Positions 26,245 to 35,699 of a stretch of DNA of 64,000 nucleotides are shown one piece after another. The stretch spans positions 21,964 to 85,963 of the forward strand of contig CAYMLO010000012.1 of the NCBI GenBank assembly GCA_964390905.1, read 5' to 3'. This DNA is from JAFGLZ01 sp964390905. GTDB taxonomy: Bacteria > Planctomycetota > Phycisphaerae > UBA1845 > JAFGLZ01. Every line of letters starts with the position of its first letter. The first letter of the stretch is position 1. The notes under the pieces were generated by a model, which was not told the DNA's origin, did not search any database, and saw only the letters and a list, made by a program, of their open reading frames with translations. The position numbers were made by a program, and so were the translations under genes.

Positions 26245-27153
26245 ATGAGTGCGCTGGCAACGCCGCTGCGTCTGAACCGGGTCGAAGTGACGCCGGCCCC
26301 GGTGCTCCTGTCGATCGTGATCCCGGCCTACAACGAAGGTCGCCGGATCGGCGAGGCCATTCGCCGCGTCGTCGACTACCTCGCCGCCCAGCCCTACCGC
26401 AGCGAGTTGATCCTCGTGGATGACGGGAGCACGGATGAGACCGTCGATGCGGGGGTAGCCGTCTGGGAGGAGCTGACCGGTCAGGCCGACGGCGTCGAGC
26501 TCCGCGTGCTCCGCAATGATCGCAATCGGGGCAAGGGGTACAGCGTCCGACAGGGCATGCTCATGGCCCGCGGGGAGTGGATCCTTTTTACGGATGCCGA
26601 CCTCTCCTCACCCATCGATCAGCTCGACCGGCTGTTTGCGGCCGCCCAGGAGGACGGGGCCGACGTCGCCATCGGTTCCCGCCGCACCGACTCGGCCGAG
26701 GTCGATCAGCCTTCGCTCGCCCGGGCCCTGATGAGCACGGGCTTCAGGTGGATGGTCCGGCTGCTGTGTGTACCCGGGTACGGGGACACGCAATGCGGTT
26801 TCAAGCTGTATCGCAGGTCGGCTGGTCTGACCATCGCCTCGCTGCAACGCACGTCGCGATGGAGTTTCGACGTAGAGCACCTCCTGCTGGCCGACCGGTT
26901 GGGGTATCAGGTTGCCGAGGTCGGGGTCCGATGGTCGCATCAGGAGGGGAGCAAGATCCGTCCGCTCTGGGCCGCCTTCGGCGCGGTGTACGACCTGGCT
27001 CGTATGCGCTGGAACCACCGCAAGCTGGGGCACGCCCACCGGCCGGTCGAATACGCGGATCCACCCGCTTCGGTTCGCATCGGCGACCGCGTCTACCAGA
27101 CCCGTCCGTCATGGTGGCCGCGTTCCAAGCGTCAGCGCCGCACAGTTCGATGA
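26245..27153 (+). CDS. Family 2 glycosyltransferase, dolichyl/polyprenyl-phosphate glucosyltransferase type
   Basis: The 302-residue enzyme has a GT-A fold: SIVIPAYNEGRRIGEAI near residue 23, the LVDDGSTDET donor loop, RNRGKGYSVRQGM, and the metal-binding FTDADLSSP. DTQCGFKLYRR is characteristic of the DPG-synthase-like (ALG5) branch of GT2. It would transfer a sugar from a nucleotide sugar to a polyprenyl phosphate at the inner face of the membrane. No membrane segments are present. The ATG at 26245 is preferred to a GTG at 26233 because CGGGAGTGG lies 12 bases upstream. The CCA enzyme gene follows after 58 bases. Confidence 0.9.
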   Translation: MSALATPLRLNRVEVTPAPVLLSIVIPAYNEGRRIGEAIRRVVDYLAAQPYRSELILVDDGSTDETVDAGVAVWEELTGQADGVELRVLRNDRNRGKGYSVRQGMLMARGEWILFTDADLSSPIDQLDRLFAAAQEDGADVAIGSRRTDSAEVDQPSLARALMSTGFRWMVRLLCVPGYGDTQCGFKLYRRSAGLTIASLQRTSRWSFDVEHLLLADRLGYQVAEVGVRWSHQEGSKIRPLWAAFGAVYDLARMRWNHRKLGHAHRPVEYADPPASVRIGDRVYQTRPSWWPRSKRQRRTVR

Positions 27154-27211
27154 TCTGATCGCATGATTGTGCTTGGTCTTCGGGTCGCTTTGCGCGACAA
27201 TCCCCGATCAT

Positions 27212-28444
27212 ATGGCACGAAGAGGACGTTCCAACCCCAAGTACGCGGCGGTCGAGATCGTCCGTCGGCTGCGGGACGCGGGGCATGTCGCGTTGCTGGC
27301 AGGTGGCTGCGTGCGCGACATGCTGCTGAACCGCCCGCCGGACGATTATGACGTCGCCACCGACGCCGTGCCGGAGCGCGTCGTCGATCTGTTCGCCCGG
27401 ACGCGACAGGTGGGTGCGCAGTTCGGCGTGGTTCTGGTCAGGCAGGCCGGCGTGTGGACCGAAGTGGCGACCTTCCGCTCGGATCTGTCCTACCAGGATG
27501 GCCGACATCCGGTCGGCGTGACGTTCTCCGGACCCGAGGAAGATGCCCAGCGACGCGACTTTACCATCAACGGGATGTTCTACGATCCGATCGCCGACGA
27601 AGTGATCGATTACGTTGGTGGGCAGGACGATCTCCGTGCCGGCGTGCTTCGGACCATCGGACCGGCCGAGCAGCGGTTCGCCGAGGATCATCTCCGTCTG
27701 ATTCGAGCCGTTCGGTTCGCCAGCCGGTTCCAGTTCGCCGTCGCGCCGGAGACGGATCAGGCCATACGTCGGCACGCCGCAGATCTGAGCCGCGTCAGCG
27801 CAGAGCGGATTCGCGAGGAGCTGGAGAAGATCCTGGCCGATCGCCATCGCGCCGGGGCCGTTCGGCAGTTGGGGGATCTCGGCCTGCTCGATCATCTATG
27901 GCCGGACGCTGATTGGACGCCCCAGCGCGTCGATCTGTCGGCCAGGTTGCTTGACGGCTTGCCGTCGGGGGGTAGTTTTGGATTGGCGATGGCGTGCCTG
28001 GTGATCCACTGGCCCGGCGACCGGGTGAACCGGATCTGCCGCGACCTGACGTGCAGCAACGAACTGCGCAAGCGCGTGGTCTGGCTCGTCGAGCGTCGGG
28101 ACACGCTGCTGGACGCGGACGCCCTGGGCCTGGCCGATCTGAAGCTGCTGATGGCCCAACCGGGGTTTGACGATCTCCTGACGTTCACCCGCGCCTGGCT
28201 CGAGGTGACTGGTCAATCTCGCCATCCGTACGATCGGATCGTCGAGCGCGTCCGCGCGATTCCCCCCGATGAGGTGGCCCCGGTTCCGTTCATCGACGGC
28301 GAGGACCTCATCGAGCTGGGCCTGTCCCCGGGACCGATCTTCAAGCGCGTCCTCGATCACGTCTATCGGGCCCAGCTCGAAGGCGTGATTGCCAGCAAGG
28401 ACGCGGCGATGGCCCTGGCGCGAGACCAAGCCGATCGCGCATAG
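27212..28444 (+). CDS. CCA-adding tRNA nucleotidyltransferase / poly(A) polymerase family
   Basis: The 410-residue enzyme shows the class II nucleotidyltransferase head: LLAGGCVRDMLL near residues 30-40, DYDVATDA with the catalytic aspartates, then RRDFTINGMFY. The neck and body carry RAVRFASRFQF and SAERIREELEKIL. These enzymes add or repair the 3' CCA of tRNA, or add poly(A) in the related branch; sequence alone does not separate them. The ATG at 27212 is the first start that leaves the usual short, basic N-terminus. An upstream start at 27167 would add 15 residues unlike the family. Confidence 0.92.
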   Translation: MARRGRSNPKYAAVEIVRRLRDAGHVALLAGGCVRDMLLNRPPDDYDVATDAVPERVVDLFARTRQVGAQFGVVLVRQAGVWTEVATFRSDLSYQDGRHPVGVTFSGPEEDAQRRDFTINGMFYDPIADEVIDYVGGQDDLRAGVLRTIGPAEQRFAEDHLRLIRAVRFASRFQFAVAPETDQAIRRHAADLSRVSAERIREELEKILADRHRAGAVRQLGDLGLLDHLWPDADWTPQRVDLSARLLDGLPSGGSFGLAMACLVIHWPGDRVNRICRDLTCSNELRKRVVWLVERRDTLLDADALGLADLKLLMAQPGFDDLLTFTRAWLEVTGQSRHPYDRIVERVRAIPPDEVAPVPFIDGEDLIELGLSPGPIFKRVLDHVYRAQLEGVIASKDAAMALARDQADRA

Positions 28445-28458
28445 ATCCCCTCGATACG

Positions 28459-29751
28459 TCAGGGCTGGTCTTGGTCTTCGTCCTTGTCAGGCAGGGCGAA
28501 CAGGCGTGCCAGGATCTCGGCGTAGACGTCGACGTTGCCGTCTTGGGCCTGCTGGCGGAGCGTCTGGCTGGGCCCGTGCATGATCTTGCCGACGAGGCGG
28601 TGCAGGAGCTGGTCGACGAGTTCGGCGTCCTGTTTGGGATCGCCGCTGAGTTTCGGTCTGGCCCAGTCGGCCTCGGCGGCGGCCATCTCGGTGAGCCGGT
28701 TGCGCAGCGAGCGAACGACCGGCCCGACCGCGCGGGTATCTCGCCACTGGATGAACTCATCGACGTGCTCGGAGATGATGCGGTCCACGTCGGTCACGCG
28801 GGCCTGGCGGTCTTCGAGCCCGGCGTTCACCACGGACTGCAGGTCGTCGATGTTGTAGAGGTAGACGTTGTCCATCTCCCCGACGGCGGGTTCGACGTCA
28901 CGGGGCACGGCGATGTCGATGATGATCAGCGGCCGATAGTCGCGGCGTGGCTGGACGGGCTCGATCAGCGCGGGCGTCAGCACGGGCTCGGCCGAGGCGG
29001 TGCTGGTGATGACGATGTCTGCGCTGACGAGGCATTCGGTCAGACGGTCGAGCCCTGTGTGCTCGGCGTTGTATCGTCGAGCGATTTCCTCGGCGCGGGC
29101 GGGGGTCCGATTGGCGACGATGACGCGCTTCGGTGAGGTCTCGAGCGCGTGCCGCAGCGTCAACTCGCCCATCTCGCCGGCGCCGATCAGCAGGACCGTC
29201 TTGTCGTCGAAGTGGGCGAAGATCTGGCGGGCGAACCGCACGGCAACGCTTCCCACGCTGACCTGTCCGGCGGCAATCTGCGTCTCGGTATGAACCTCCT
29301 TGGCGACGTGAAGCGCCCACTGGAAGATGCTGGTCAGCGTCTTGCCCGCCGTCCCGTGCTCCTGGGCGATCGCGAGGGCCTGTTTGACCTGACCGACGAT
29401 CTGCGTCTCGCCGACGACCATCGAATCGAGCGAGCAGGCCACGCGGAAGAGGTGCGCGACGGCGTGCCGGCCGTCGTGGACGTAGAGGTGATCGGCCAGC
29501 GCCGAAGCGGTCGCGCCGCAGTGCCGCGCCAGAAACTCGATGAGGTCCGCCGAACGCGGCCGGCCGTGTGTGGGCCGGGCGACGTAGAACTCGCTACGGT
29601 TGCAGGTCGACAGGATGATGGTCTCGCAGGCGTCGAACGCGGCGCGGAGCTGGTCCATCGTCTGGCGAGCGCCGGCCTCGTCGAGGGTAAGCCTCTCGCG
29701 CAGATCGAGCGGAGCCGTTTTGTGGTTGCAGCCTGCGACAATGGGTCTCAT
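28459..29751 (-). CDS. hemA: Glutamyl-tRNA reductase
   Basis: The 430-residue enzyme converts glutamyl-tRNA to glutamate-1-semialdehyde, the first step of tetrapyrrole synthesis in most bacteria. The catalytic cysteine is Cys50 in STCNRSEFY, the same position as in E. coli. The NADPH domain follows with LLIGAGEMGELTL, and GETQIVGQVKQA is also diagnostic. The C-terminal helical dimerisation domain ends at QDQP. The ATG at 29751 gives a normal start (MRPIVAGCNHKTAP). It overlaps the stop of the preceding membrane-protein gene by ATGA, so the pair is co-transcribed as in many hemX-hemA operons. Confidence 0.96.
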   Translation of the reverse strand: MRPIVAGCNHKTAPLDLRERLTLDEAGARQTMDQLRAAFDACETIILSTCNRSEFYVARPTHGRPRSADLIEFLARHCGATASALADHLYVHDGRHAVAHLFRVACSLDSMVVGETQIVGQVKQALAIAQEHGTAGKTLTSIFQWALHVAKEVHTETQIAAGQVSVGSVAVRFARQIFAHFDDKTVLLIGAGEMGELTLRHALETSPKRVIVANRTPARAEEIARRYNAEHTGLDRLTECLVSADIVITSTASAEPVLTPALIEPVQPRRDYRPLIIIDIAVPRDVEPAVGEMDNVYLYNIDDLQSVVNAGLEDRQARVTDVDRIISEHVDEFIQWRDTRAVGPVVRSLRNRLTEMAAAEADWARPKLSGDPKQDAELVDQLLHRLVGKIMHGPSQTLRQQAQDGNVDVYAEILARLFALPDKDEDQDQP

Positions 29752-30566
29752 ACGTGCGACCGCATCAGCAAGTAGACAACGAAGTTGAGGACCGTCAGGG
29801 CCGCTGCCCCGGTGGCTAGCGAGGCCGCGCGCGACCCCCGAAGTCGGGGACGCCACCATGCGATCAGCATGGCGATCGCGTACACCGCCCACACGACCAC
29901 CGTTCCGCTGGCCATCATCATCTCTCGGGACCGGTCTGGCGCTGGTGCGTGCGCCAACGCGCACACGCCCGTCAGGATGCCGAACGTCAGCAGGGGAAAG
30001 CCCGCCGCGACCATCCAGCGTCCGAACCGCTCGAGGGATTCCAATGGGGGCAGGCGTCCCAGGACGTTCATTTGACGCTTGCTCCGCATGGCCCGATGGA
30101 CGACCAGGTAGGCCACGCCCGCCACGCCGCTGGCCACGAAACACGCGCCGGCCAGCGAGATCACCAGCGCATGACCGATGATGTGCCACTGATGGAGGTA
30201 GTTGGGCCCCGAGGCACCGCTGCGGATCATCAAGAGCGATCCGGCCTGCAGCGCGGCGGCCACGGGCAAGAGAAAGGCGTCGACGCCGCCGAGTCGGCCG
30301 GCCCAGCGGACGAGCAGGACCTCCGCCGCGATCAGGCAGGCGATCAGGATCATCGCGTCGAAGCCGCCCACGACCAGTAGCGATCCGCCGGCGGCAATCC
30401 GCCAGACGAGCACGCCCGAGCCAGCGACGAGTCCCAGGGCCAACGGCCCAACGACGACGGCCTGCTGCTGCTGCGGCCGCCCGAATCGCCGGATGGCCGC
30501 GACCGCCGCCGTCGCGTATGCGACCAGACCCAATCCCACCAACAGGAGTTGACCCGACGTTGGCAT
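29748..30566 (-). CDS. HemX/CcsA-type cytochrome c assembly membrane protein
   Basis: The 272-residue protein has about eight hydrophobic segments and the family's WHIIGHALVISLAGACFVASGVAG-like stretch in the middle. It lacks the full WWD signature that marks true CcsA. In Firmicutes, HemX lies upstream of hemA and controls HemA amounts. The same order here (ATGA overlap with hemA) supports a HemX role, though cytochrome c maturation is also possible. The ATG at 30566 has GGGAGG 12 bases upstream. The longer frame back to 30764 runs through the palindrome region and is rejected. Confidence 0.78.
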   Translation of the reverse strand: MPTSGQLLLVGLGLVAYATAAVAAIRRFGRPQQQQAVVVGPLALGLVAGSGVLVWRIAAGGSLLVVGGFDAMILIACLIAAEVLLVRWAGRLGGVDAFLLPVAAALQAGSLLMIRSGASGPNYLHQWHIIGHALVISLAGACFVASGVAGVAYLVVHRAMRSKRQMNVLGRLPPLESLERFGRWMVAAGFPLLTFGILTGVCALAHAPAPDRSREMMMASGTVVVWAVYAIAMLIAWWRPRLRGSRAASLATGAAALTVLNFVVYLLMRSHV

Positions 30567-30695
30567 GTCAAACACGTGCCTCCCGAATCCGATGTTACCA
30601 TGACCCCTCGGCCGCTTGCCAGCCTGCAGGGGAGACCGCGGTTGCCCTGGGTGCATCCAACGAACCGCGGCATTGTCCTCGCCTGCGAAGGGGGT

Positions 30696-30763
30696 TGCCC
30701 GAGCCGCGGGATTCATCCCGCGCGGCAACCGATCCGCGCGGGATGAATCCCGCGGCTCGGGCA
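30696..30763. repeat. Perfect 30-bp inverted repeat
   Basis: Arms 30696-30725 and 30734-30763 are exact complements (start TGCCCGAGCCGCGGGATTCA) around an eight-base loop CAACCGAT. It lies between the divergent hemX-like and TPR-membrane genes, so it is not an ordinary terminator for either. Sequence of this type (GAGCCGCGGGATTCATCCCGC) looks like a dispersed REP/MITE-like element. Confidence 0.85.
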
Positions 30764-30875
30764 TGCCTCAGTTGCTCGTTCGGGGATGACGCCCACGCGA
30801 CGAAAGACTGGATGCACCCGGTCGGCCTTGATCTGCGTGTCGGGTGGCCTATGATGCCCCAGGACTCGGCGGACG

Positions 30876-32951
30876 ATGCTTCCCATGACGACCGATTCAG
30901 ATCCACGTACTACAACGATCCGATGGGCGCGACGCGACTGGGGGGCGGGGCTGCTATTGGCGGCGGTCGCGGTGGGCGTGTATGTCAACAGCCTCCCCAA
31001 TGAATTCGTGTACGACGATCGCACGATCGTCGTCGAGGACGAGCGGACCCACAGCCTGTCGCGGATCGGCGAGCTGTTTGGCGGGGGCTACTGGGCGATC
31101 ACCGACCGCCCGCTGTACCGGCCGATCACGCTGCTGAGCTTCGCGATCAACCACGCGGTCACGGGGCTGGACGCGCGGGCATATCGCGCCGTCAACCTGA
31201 TCTTGCACGCCCTCACGTGCGTGGCGATCTACCGCCTGGTGATGCTGTTGTTCGGCCGGTTCTGGCCGGCGATGGTGGCGGGGGCGGTGTTTGCGGTTCA
31301 CCCGATTCACGTCGAAGCCGTCGTCCCGATCGTGGGGCGGTCGGAGCTGCTCGCCGGATTGGGCGTCGTCGTGGCGTTGCTGCTCTACGTCGGCGATGCC
31401 GCCCGAGACGCTCACCGGATCACGTGGCGATACGCGGTCGTGCTGCTGCTGACCTGGGCGACCATGCTGTGCAAGGAAAGTGCGATCGTGCTGATCGGGA
31501 TGGTCGTCGTTTTCGACGTTTGGAGGCGATGGTGCGTGCCGGCAGACAAGCGCCGGGGCACGTGGTTCGGCTATCTGGCGGGACGGTGTACGGGGCGATA
31601 TGTCGGAATGCTGCTGGCGGTCGTGGTTGTCCTGTGGATGCGTCAGTACGCCGTGGGGGCGGCTTTCAGCGGCGGCACGCGGTTCTCGCTGGTCGACAAC
31701 CCGTTGGTGGACGAGCCGTGGTCGGCGCGTCTGCTGACCGGTCTGGTGCTGTTGGGCAAGTATGCGCATCTGCTGATCGCGGGGCATCCGCTGTGCTGTG
31801 ACTACAGCTACAACGCGATCCCGCTGGCGCGGTCGCTGACGTGGCCCTCGGCAGGGGGGCTCATTTGTCTGGTCGCACTGGTCGCGTGCGTCCTCGTGTC
31901 GCTGCGCCGTCAACGGGAGGCCGCGCTCGCCATCGCGTGGTTCCTGGTCAGTTACGCCCCGGCGGCGAACGTCCTGGTCCTGATCGGCACGCTGTTCGCG
32001 GAACGGTTGGCCTATCTGCCGTCGATGTCGGTGGCGATCGCGTGGGGGTTGGTCTTGCCCGGCGGTGTCGGTCTGCTGTGGCGGCGCGGACCGCGCCGGA
32101 TTCGCGGGATCGCCGTCGCGTTGGTCGCGGCTGCAGCGGCGGGTCTGGTCGCCTACGGTGCCCTGACGGTCCGACGCAATCGCGTCTGGCGGGACCACGA
32201 GCCCCTGTTCCGCGACGCCCTGGCCAAACAGCCGGAATCCGCCCGCAGTCAGTTCAACATGGGGGCCTGGTACGTCAGCCACGGTGATCTCGAGAACGGA
32301 ATCGCACACCTGCGTCGCGCCGTCGACATCGGCGGCGACTACTTCCTGGCCCGGACCAGACTGGCGAGCTGCTACCTGAGGTTGTCGAGATGGCAGGAAG
32401 CGGCCGACCTGCTCGAGCCGTTGGTGGACACCGATTCGCGGAGCGAGCACCTCAAGTCGCCGTTGCGGATGCTGGGCAGGGCCCGGTTCCAGATGGGCGA
32501 CTACGCCGGCGCTTGGGCGTGCTTCGATCGGATCCGCCAGATCGAGCCAAAGCACGTCGAGGCCATGCGCTGCCAGGCCGAAATCATGACCAGACGGGAG
32601 ACGGGTCTCCTCCACAAACCGATCGACGGATGGGCCTTGATCCAGGAAGCCGTCCAGCTCGAGCCGGATAACCTCGCCTGTCTGGCCAGCGCAACCCGCA
32701 TTGCCCTGCGACTGCACCGCCTCGTCGAGGCGAGATCCTACTACCGACGAGCCGCCGACACGCTCCGCGAGCAGCTGAAGCAAGCCAAGACCCGCGGCAT
32801 GACCCAGCTCGAGCGGAGGTCCTACAACGCAATCGCGCGCGACCTGGAGAAGATGTGGGACGAGCTGCGTCGGCAGCATCGGGCCCGCCGCAAGGGGCCC
32901 CTGACGCCCACGACGCGTCTGCCGACCTCTCGTGAGGCGACGGGGCCGTGA
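30876..32951 (+). CDS. TMTC-like multi-pass membrane protein with C-terminal TPRs
   Basis: The 691-residue protein has about ten transmembrane helices over residues 20-430. These include the FVYDDR and RPLYRPITLLSFAIN segments and HPIHVEAV...GRSELLAG, which are conserved in the TMTC/DUF1736 group of O-mannosyltransferase-like proteins. Tetratricopeptide repeats follow from about 440 (NMGAWYVSHGDLENGIAHLRRAV). Such proteins may glycosylate exported proteins or build surface structures. ATGs at 30876 and 30885 are both possible; neither has a clear ribosome binding site. The opposite strand has a long open frame that is a codon-bias shadow. Confidence 0.82.
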   Translation: MLPMTTDSDPRTTTIRWARRDWGAGLLLAAVAVGVYVNSLPNEFVYDDRTIVVEDERTHSLSRIGELFGGGYWAITDRPLYRPITLLSFAINHAVTGLDARAYRAVNLILHALTCVAIYRLVMLLFGRFWPAMVAGAVFAVHPIHVEAVVPIVGRSELLAGLGVVVALLLYVGDAARDAHRITWRYAVVLLLTWATMLCKESAIVLIGMVVVFDVWRRWCVPADKRRGTWFGYLAGRCTGRYVGMLLAVVVVLWMRQYAVGAAFSGGTRFSLVDNPLVDEPWSARLLTGLVLLGKYAHLLIAGHPLCCDYSYNAIPLARSLTWPSAGGLICLVALVACVLVSLRRQREAALAIAWFLVSYAPAANVLVLIGTLFAERLAYLPSMSVAIAWGLVLPGGVGLLWRRGPRRIRGIAVALVAAAAAGLVAYGALTVRRNRVWRDHEPLFRDALAKQPESARSQFNMGAWYVSHGDLENGIAHLRRAVDIGGDYFLARTRLASCYLRLSRWQEAADLLEPLVDTDSRSEHLKSPLRMLGRARFQMGDYAGAWACFDRIRQIEPKHVEAMRCQAEIMTRRETGLLHKPIDGWALIQEAVQLEPDNLACLASATRIALRLHRLVEARSYYRRAADTLREQLKQAKTRGMTQLERRSYNAIARDLEKMWDELRRQHRARRKGPLTPTTRLPTSREATGP

Positions 32952-33016
32952 CAGAATCGGCGCGAGCGGATGGCGCATTGCCGGTGGGGCACCGCACGAT
33001 CTTTGTGAATGGACGT

Positions 33017-33192
33017 ATCAGAGACGCGACCGTGAGGGAGCGTTTAGTCAGACCGATTCTGCCTGGATCGGTCTGATCCAAAGGGCGAACGACGCAAACC
33101 GCGGCGGACTTGCTGTGGCGTCCGGTGTATTCAATCCGGGCACGCCAGCGTGTCCGCTGGCGTGAACGCTCCCTCACGGTCGCGTCTCTGAT
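33017..33192. repeat. 176-bp compound dyad element (copy 2 of the dispersed family)
   Basis: Perfect 28-base outer arms (33017-33044 and 33165-33192, starting ATCAGAGACGCGACCGTGAG) enclose two further perfect hairpins. One is TCAGACCGAT/ATCGGTCTGA at 33048-33076; the other is CACGCCAGCG/CGCTGGCGTG at 33141-33164. The outer arm matches the element at 21229 with two changes in 26. The structure suggests a REP-like or MITE-like element. It fills most of the gap before the dehydratase operon. Confidence 0.85.
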
Positions 33193-33273
33193 GGGGCCGC
33201 CGGATGTACCACGGGCCCTGAGGCGACCGGCCGCGATTGACCCGGGGCCGCCGGAACGATACAGTCGCCCAAG

Positions 33274-34446
33274 ATGAGTTCCTCTCCGGATCCAGATCGA
33301 AACTTCGCCTTAGAATCCCTGCGGTCAGCAACGGCTTCGCCGGACGAGCACGCCCGGGCCTGGAAGCAGCGTACCGGCAGCGGGGTGGTGGGCACGTTCT
33401 GCAGCTACGTCCCCGAGGAGGTAATCATCGCCGCCGGGGCGCTGCCGTTCCGGATCCTGCAGGTCCCTGGGGAGTTCGGACGGGCGGATGCGAGTCTGCA
33501 GGCGTACGCTTGTTGCCTGGCGCGAGGTGCGTTGGAGCTCGGTCTGGCGGACGGGCTGGAGTTCCTGGACGGCGTGATCTTTAGCAACACCTGCGACACG
33601 ATGCAGTGTCTGGCCGACATCTGGTCGGCTGACCTGGGCGGTGACGGCGGAGGGTTCGTCGAGACCTTCATGATGCCCGTTCACGTTAGCCATTCGGCGG
33701 CGCGCGAGTACGTGATGGGCGAGATCCAGCGCCTCATCGATGCGCTCGGAGGACACCTGGGTGTGGCGATCGCTACAGAGGCGCTGTCTGAAGCCGTCAA
33801 CGCCTGTCGGGACGCGCGGGGCGCGATGGCGAAGTTGCACGAGATCCAGCGGGGCCCATCTCCGGTGTTGACGGCCCGGCAGTACTACGACGCCACGATG
33901 GCCCGGTGGGTCCTGACGCCGACGGACTATACGCCGCTGATCGATGCCGTGGTCGCGGATTCGCAGACGCTCGAACGCGTCGGGCCTCGAATCGTGATCG
34001 CGGGCGGACCGATGTACGCGCCCGCCTTGCCGGAGCTGCTCGACGATCTGGGCGCGTGTTGGGTGGCCGACGACCTGTGCACGGCCTGCCGCCCCAGCTC
34101 GGGGAAGCTGGAGGCCAGTCAAGACCCGGTGGCTGCCATCGCCGATCGCCTGTTGTCCCGACCGCCGTGCCCGGCCAAGCACCTGACAGACTACGATCCG
34201 GGAAAGGCCGTTGTCGACGTCGCTCGCGAGGCGTCGGCAGACGGTGTGCTCGTGTACCGGCTCAAGTTCTGCGAGCCGCATTCGTTCGACTACCCGCGGG
34301 TCAAGGAGGCGTTGGACGCAGCCGGGCTGCCCAGTCTCCTCGTCGAGGTGGAGACGCCGTCAAGTTCGGTCGGGCAGCTTCGCACGCGGTTGCAGGCGTT
34401 TCTGGAGATGCTGGCCGATCCGGCCGTTTCGGGAGCACGGGCATGA
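33274..34446 (+). CDS. 2-hydroxyacyl-CoA dehydratase / benzoyl-CoA reductase-type subunit (HgdB-like)
   Basis: The 390-residue protein belongs to the HgdA/HgdB, BcrB/BcrC fold, which holds a low-potential 4Fe-4S cluster. Recognisable segments are GVVGTFCSYVPEEVIIAAGALPFRI at the start, FSNTCDTMQCLADIW with cysteines, RIVIAGGPMY, and the C-terminal LKFCEPHSFDYP. The last resembles the KFCDP-type cluster ligand region. The next gene overlaps its stop by ATGA, and the activator follows similarly. The family does ATP-driven one-electron chemistry such as dehydration of 2-hydroxyacyl-CoA or ring reduction. No CoA transferase or acyl-CoA dehydrogenase is alongside, so the substrate is unclear. Confidence 0.87.
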   Translation: MSSSPDPDRNFALESLRSATASPDEHARAWKQRTGSGVVGTFCSYVPEEVIIAAGALPFRILQVPGEFGRADASLQAYACCLARGALELGLADGLEFLDGVIFSNTCDTMQCLADIWSADLGGDGGGFVETFMMPVHVSHSAAREYVMGEIQRLIDALGGHLGVAIATEALSEAVNACRDARGAMAKLHEIQRGPSPVLTARQYYDATMARWVLTPTDYTPLIDAVVADSQTLERVGPRIVIAGGPMYAPALPELLDDLGACWVADDLCTACRPSSGKLEASQDPVAAIADRLLSRPPCPAKHLTDYDPGKAVVDVAREASADGVLVYRLKFCEPHSFDYPRVKEALDAAGLPSLLVEVETPSSSVGQLRTRLQAFLEMLADPAVSGARA

Positions 34447-35699
34447 ACCGGGCCGAGTCGTCCACCACTGCCGAGCGCGACCGCCGGTCCCCCCGGTACG
34501 TCCGGCTGAAGTCCACCGCTCAACTCCACAAGCTGATGACCCGTTACTACGCCTACGCCCGCTACATGCCGCGGCTGGGCAAGAAGATCGCCTGGATCAC
34601 GAGCGGCGGGCCGGTCGAGCCGCTGTACGCCGCCGGCATCATTCCGGTCTACCCGGAGAACCACGGCGCGATCTGCGGGGCGTCGCGGATGGGGCCCAAG
34701 CTGGCCGAACAGGCCGAGGCCATGGGCTACAGCCGAGACGTGTGCAGCTACGCCCGGTGCGACATCGCGTGCGCCATCAACGGCGGCGGGCCCATCGGTG
34801 GGCTGCCCCGGCCCGACCTGCTGGTCTGCTGCAACAACATCTGCGGCACGGTGACCAAGTGGTACGAGGTGCTGGCCCGTCACTTCAAGGTGCCGATGGT
34901 CCTGATCGATACGCCCTATCTCCACGACGGCGAGCTGACCGACCACGCGCTGCGGTACGTCCGCGCCCAGTTCGACGACCTGATCGTGGCGATCGAGAAC
35001 GTCACGCGCCGCAGCTTCAGCGAGCGGCGGCTACAGAAACGGGCGCGGCTGTCCATCGAATGCATCGAGGCCTGGAAGCGGGTGTTGGGCTACTGCGAGC
35101 ATCGGCCTTCGCCCATTTCGTGCTTCGACGCGTTCGCGCACATGTTCCCGATCGTCACGCTCCGCGGCACGAAGTGGGCCATCCGCTACTACCGTCAGCT
35201 CGAGGCCGAGATCGCTCGGCGTGTCGAGGACGGCTTCGGTGCCGTGCCGGAGGAGCGCTATCGTTTGCTGTGGGACAACATCCCCATCTGGTACGACATC
35301 CGCGGCCTGTTCAAGCAACTCGCCGCCCGCGGCGCTTGCCTGGTGGCCGACACCTACACGAACGCCTGGACGATGGATCGGCTCGACCAGGAGCGGACGC
35401 TCGACAGTATGGCCGACGTCTACACGTCCATCTTCCTGAACATCGGGATCCGGCGTCGGTTCGAGCAGACGGCCAAGCTGGCCCGGCGGTTCAACGTCGA
35501 CGGCGTGCTGATCCATTCGAACCGGAGCTGCAAGCCCTATTCGTTCGGCCAGCTCGACATCCAACGTTGGATCCGCCAGGAGCTGGGCATCCCCGCCCTG
35601 CTCATCGAGGCCGACATGACCGACTCGCGGAGCTACTCGCGCGAGCAGGTCAAGGCCCGGTTGGACGCCTTCCTGGAGACGCTTGAAGCATCCGCATGA
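34443..35699 (+). CDS. 2-hydroxyacyl-CoA dehydratase-type second subunit (HgdA-like)
   Basis: The 418-residue protein is a second, diverged member of the dehydratase/reductase family: WITSGGPVEPLYAAGIIPVYPENH near residue 48, LVCCNNICGTVTKW with likely cluster cysteines, and IHSNRSCKPYSFGQLD near the C-terminus. Together with the preceding gene it should form the iron-sulfur heterodimer. Start ATG 34443 overlaps the upstream stop (ATGA). The frame stays open upstream to 33906, inside the previous gene, but that part is shadow coding. Confidence 0.87.
   Translation: MNRAESSTTAERDRRSPRYVRLKSTAQLHKLMTRYYAYARYMPRLGKKIAWITSGGPVEPLYAAGIIPVYPENHGAICGASRMGPKLAEQAEAMGYSRDVCSYARCDIACAINGGGPIGGLPRPDLLVCCNNICGTVTKWYEVLARHFKVPMVLIDTPYLHDGELTDHALRYVRAQFDDLIVAIENVTRRSFSERRLQKRARLSIECIEAWKRVLGYCEHRPSPISCFDAFAHMFPIVTLRGTKWAIRYYRQLEAEIARRVEDGFGAVPEERYRLLWDNIPIWYDIRGLFKQLAARGACLVADTYTNAWTMDRLDQERTLDSMADVYTSIFLNIGIRRRFEQTAKLARRFNVDGVLIHSNRSCKPYSFGQLDIQRWIRQELGIPALLIEADMTDSRSYSREQVKARLDAFLETLEASA

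Noticed and set aside
29748..30764. Longer start of the HemX/CcsA-like protein
   Set aside because: The extra residues run through the intergenic palindrome and are not hydrophobic; ATG 30566 has a ribosome binding site.
30954..32978. 674-residue frame antisense to the TMTC-like gene
   Set aside because: Arg/Gln-rich translation without motifs, while the plus strand has helices and TPRs.
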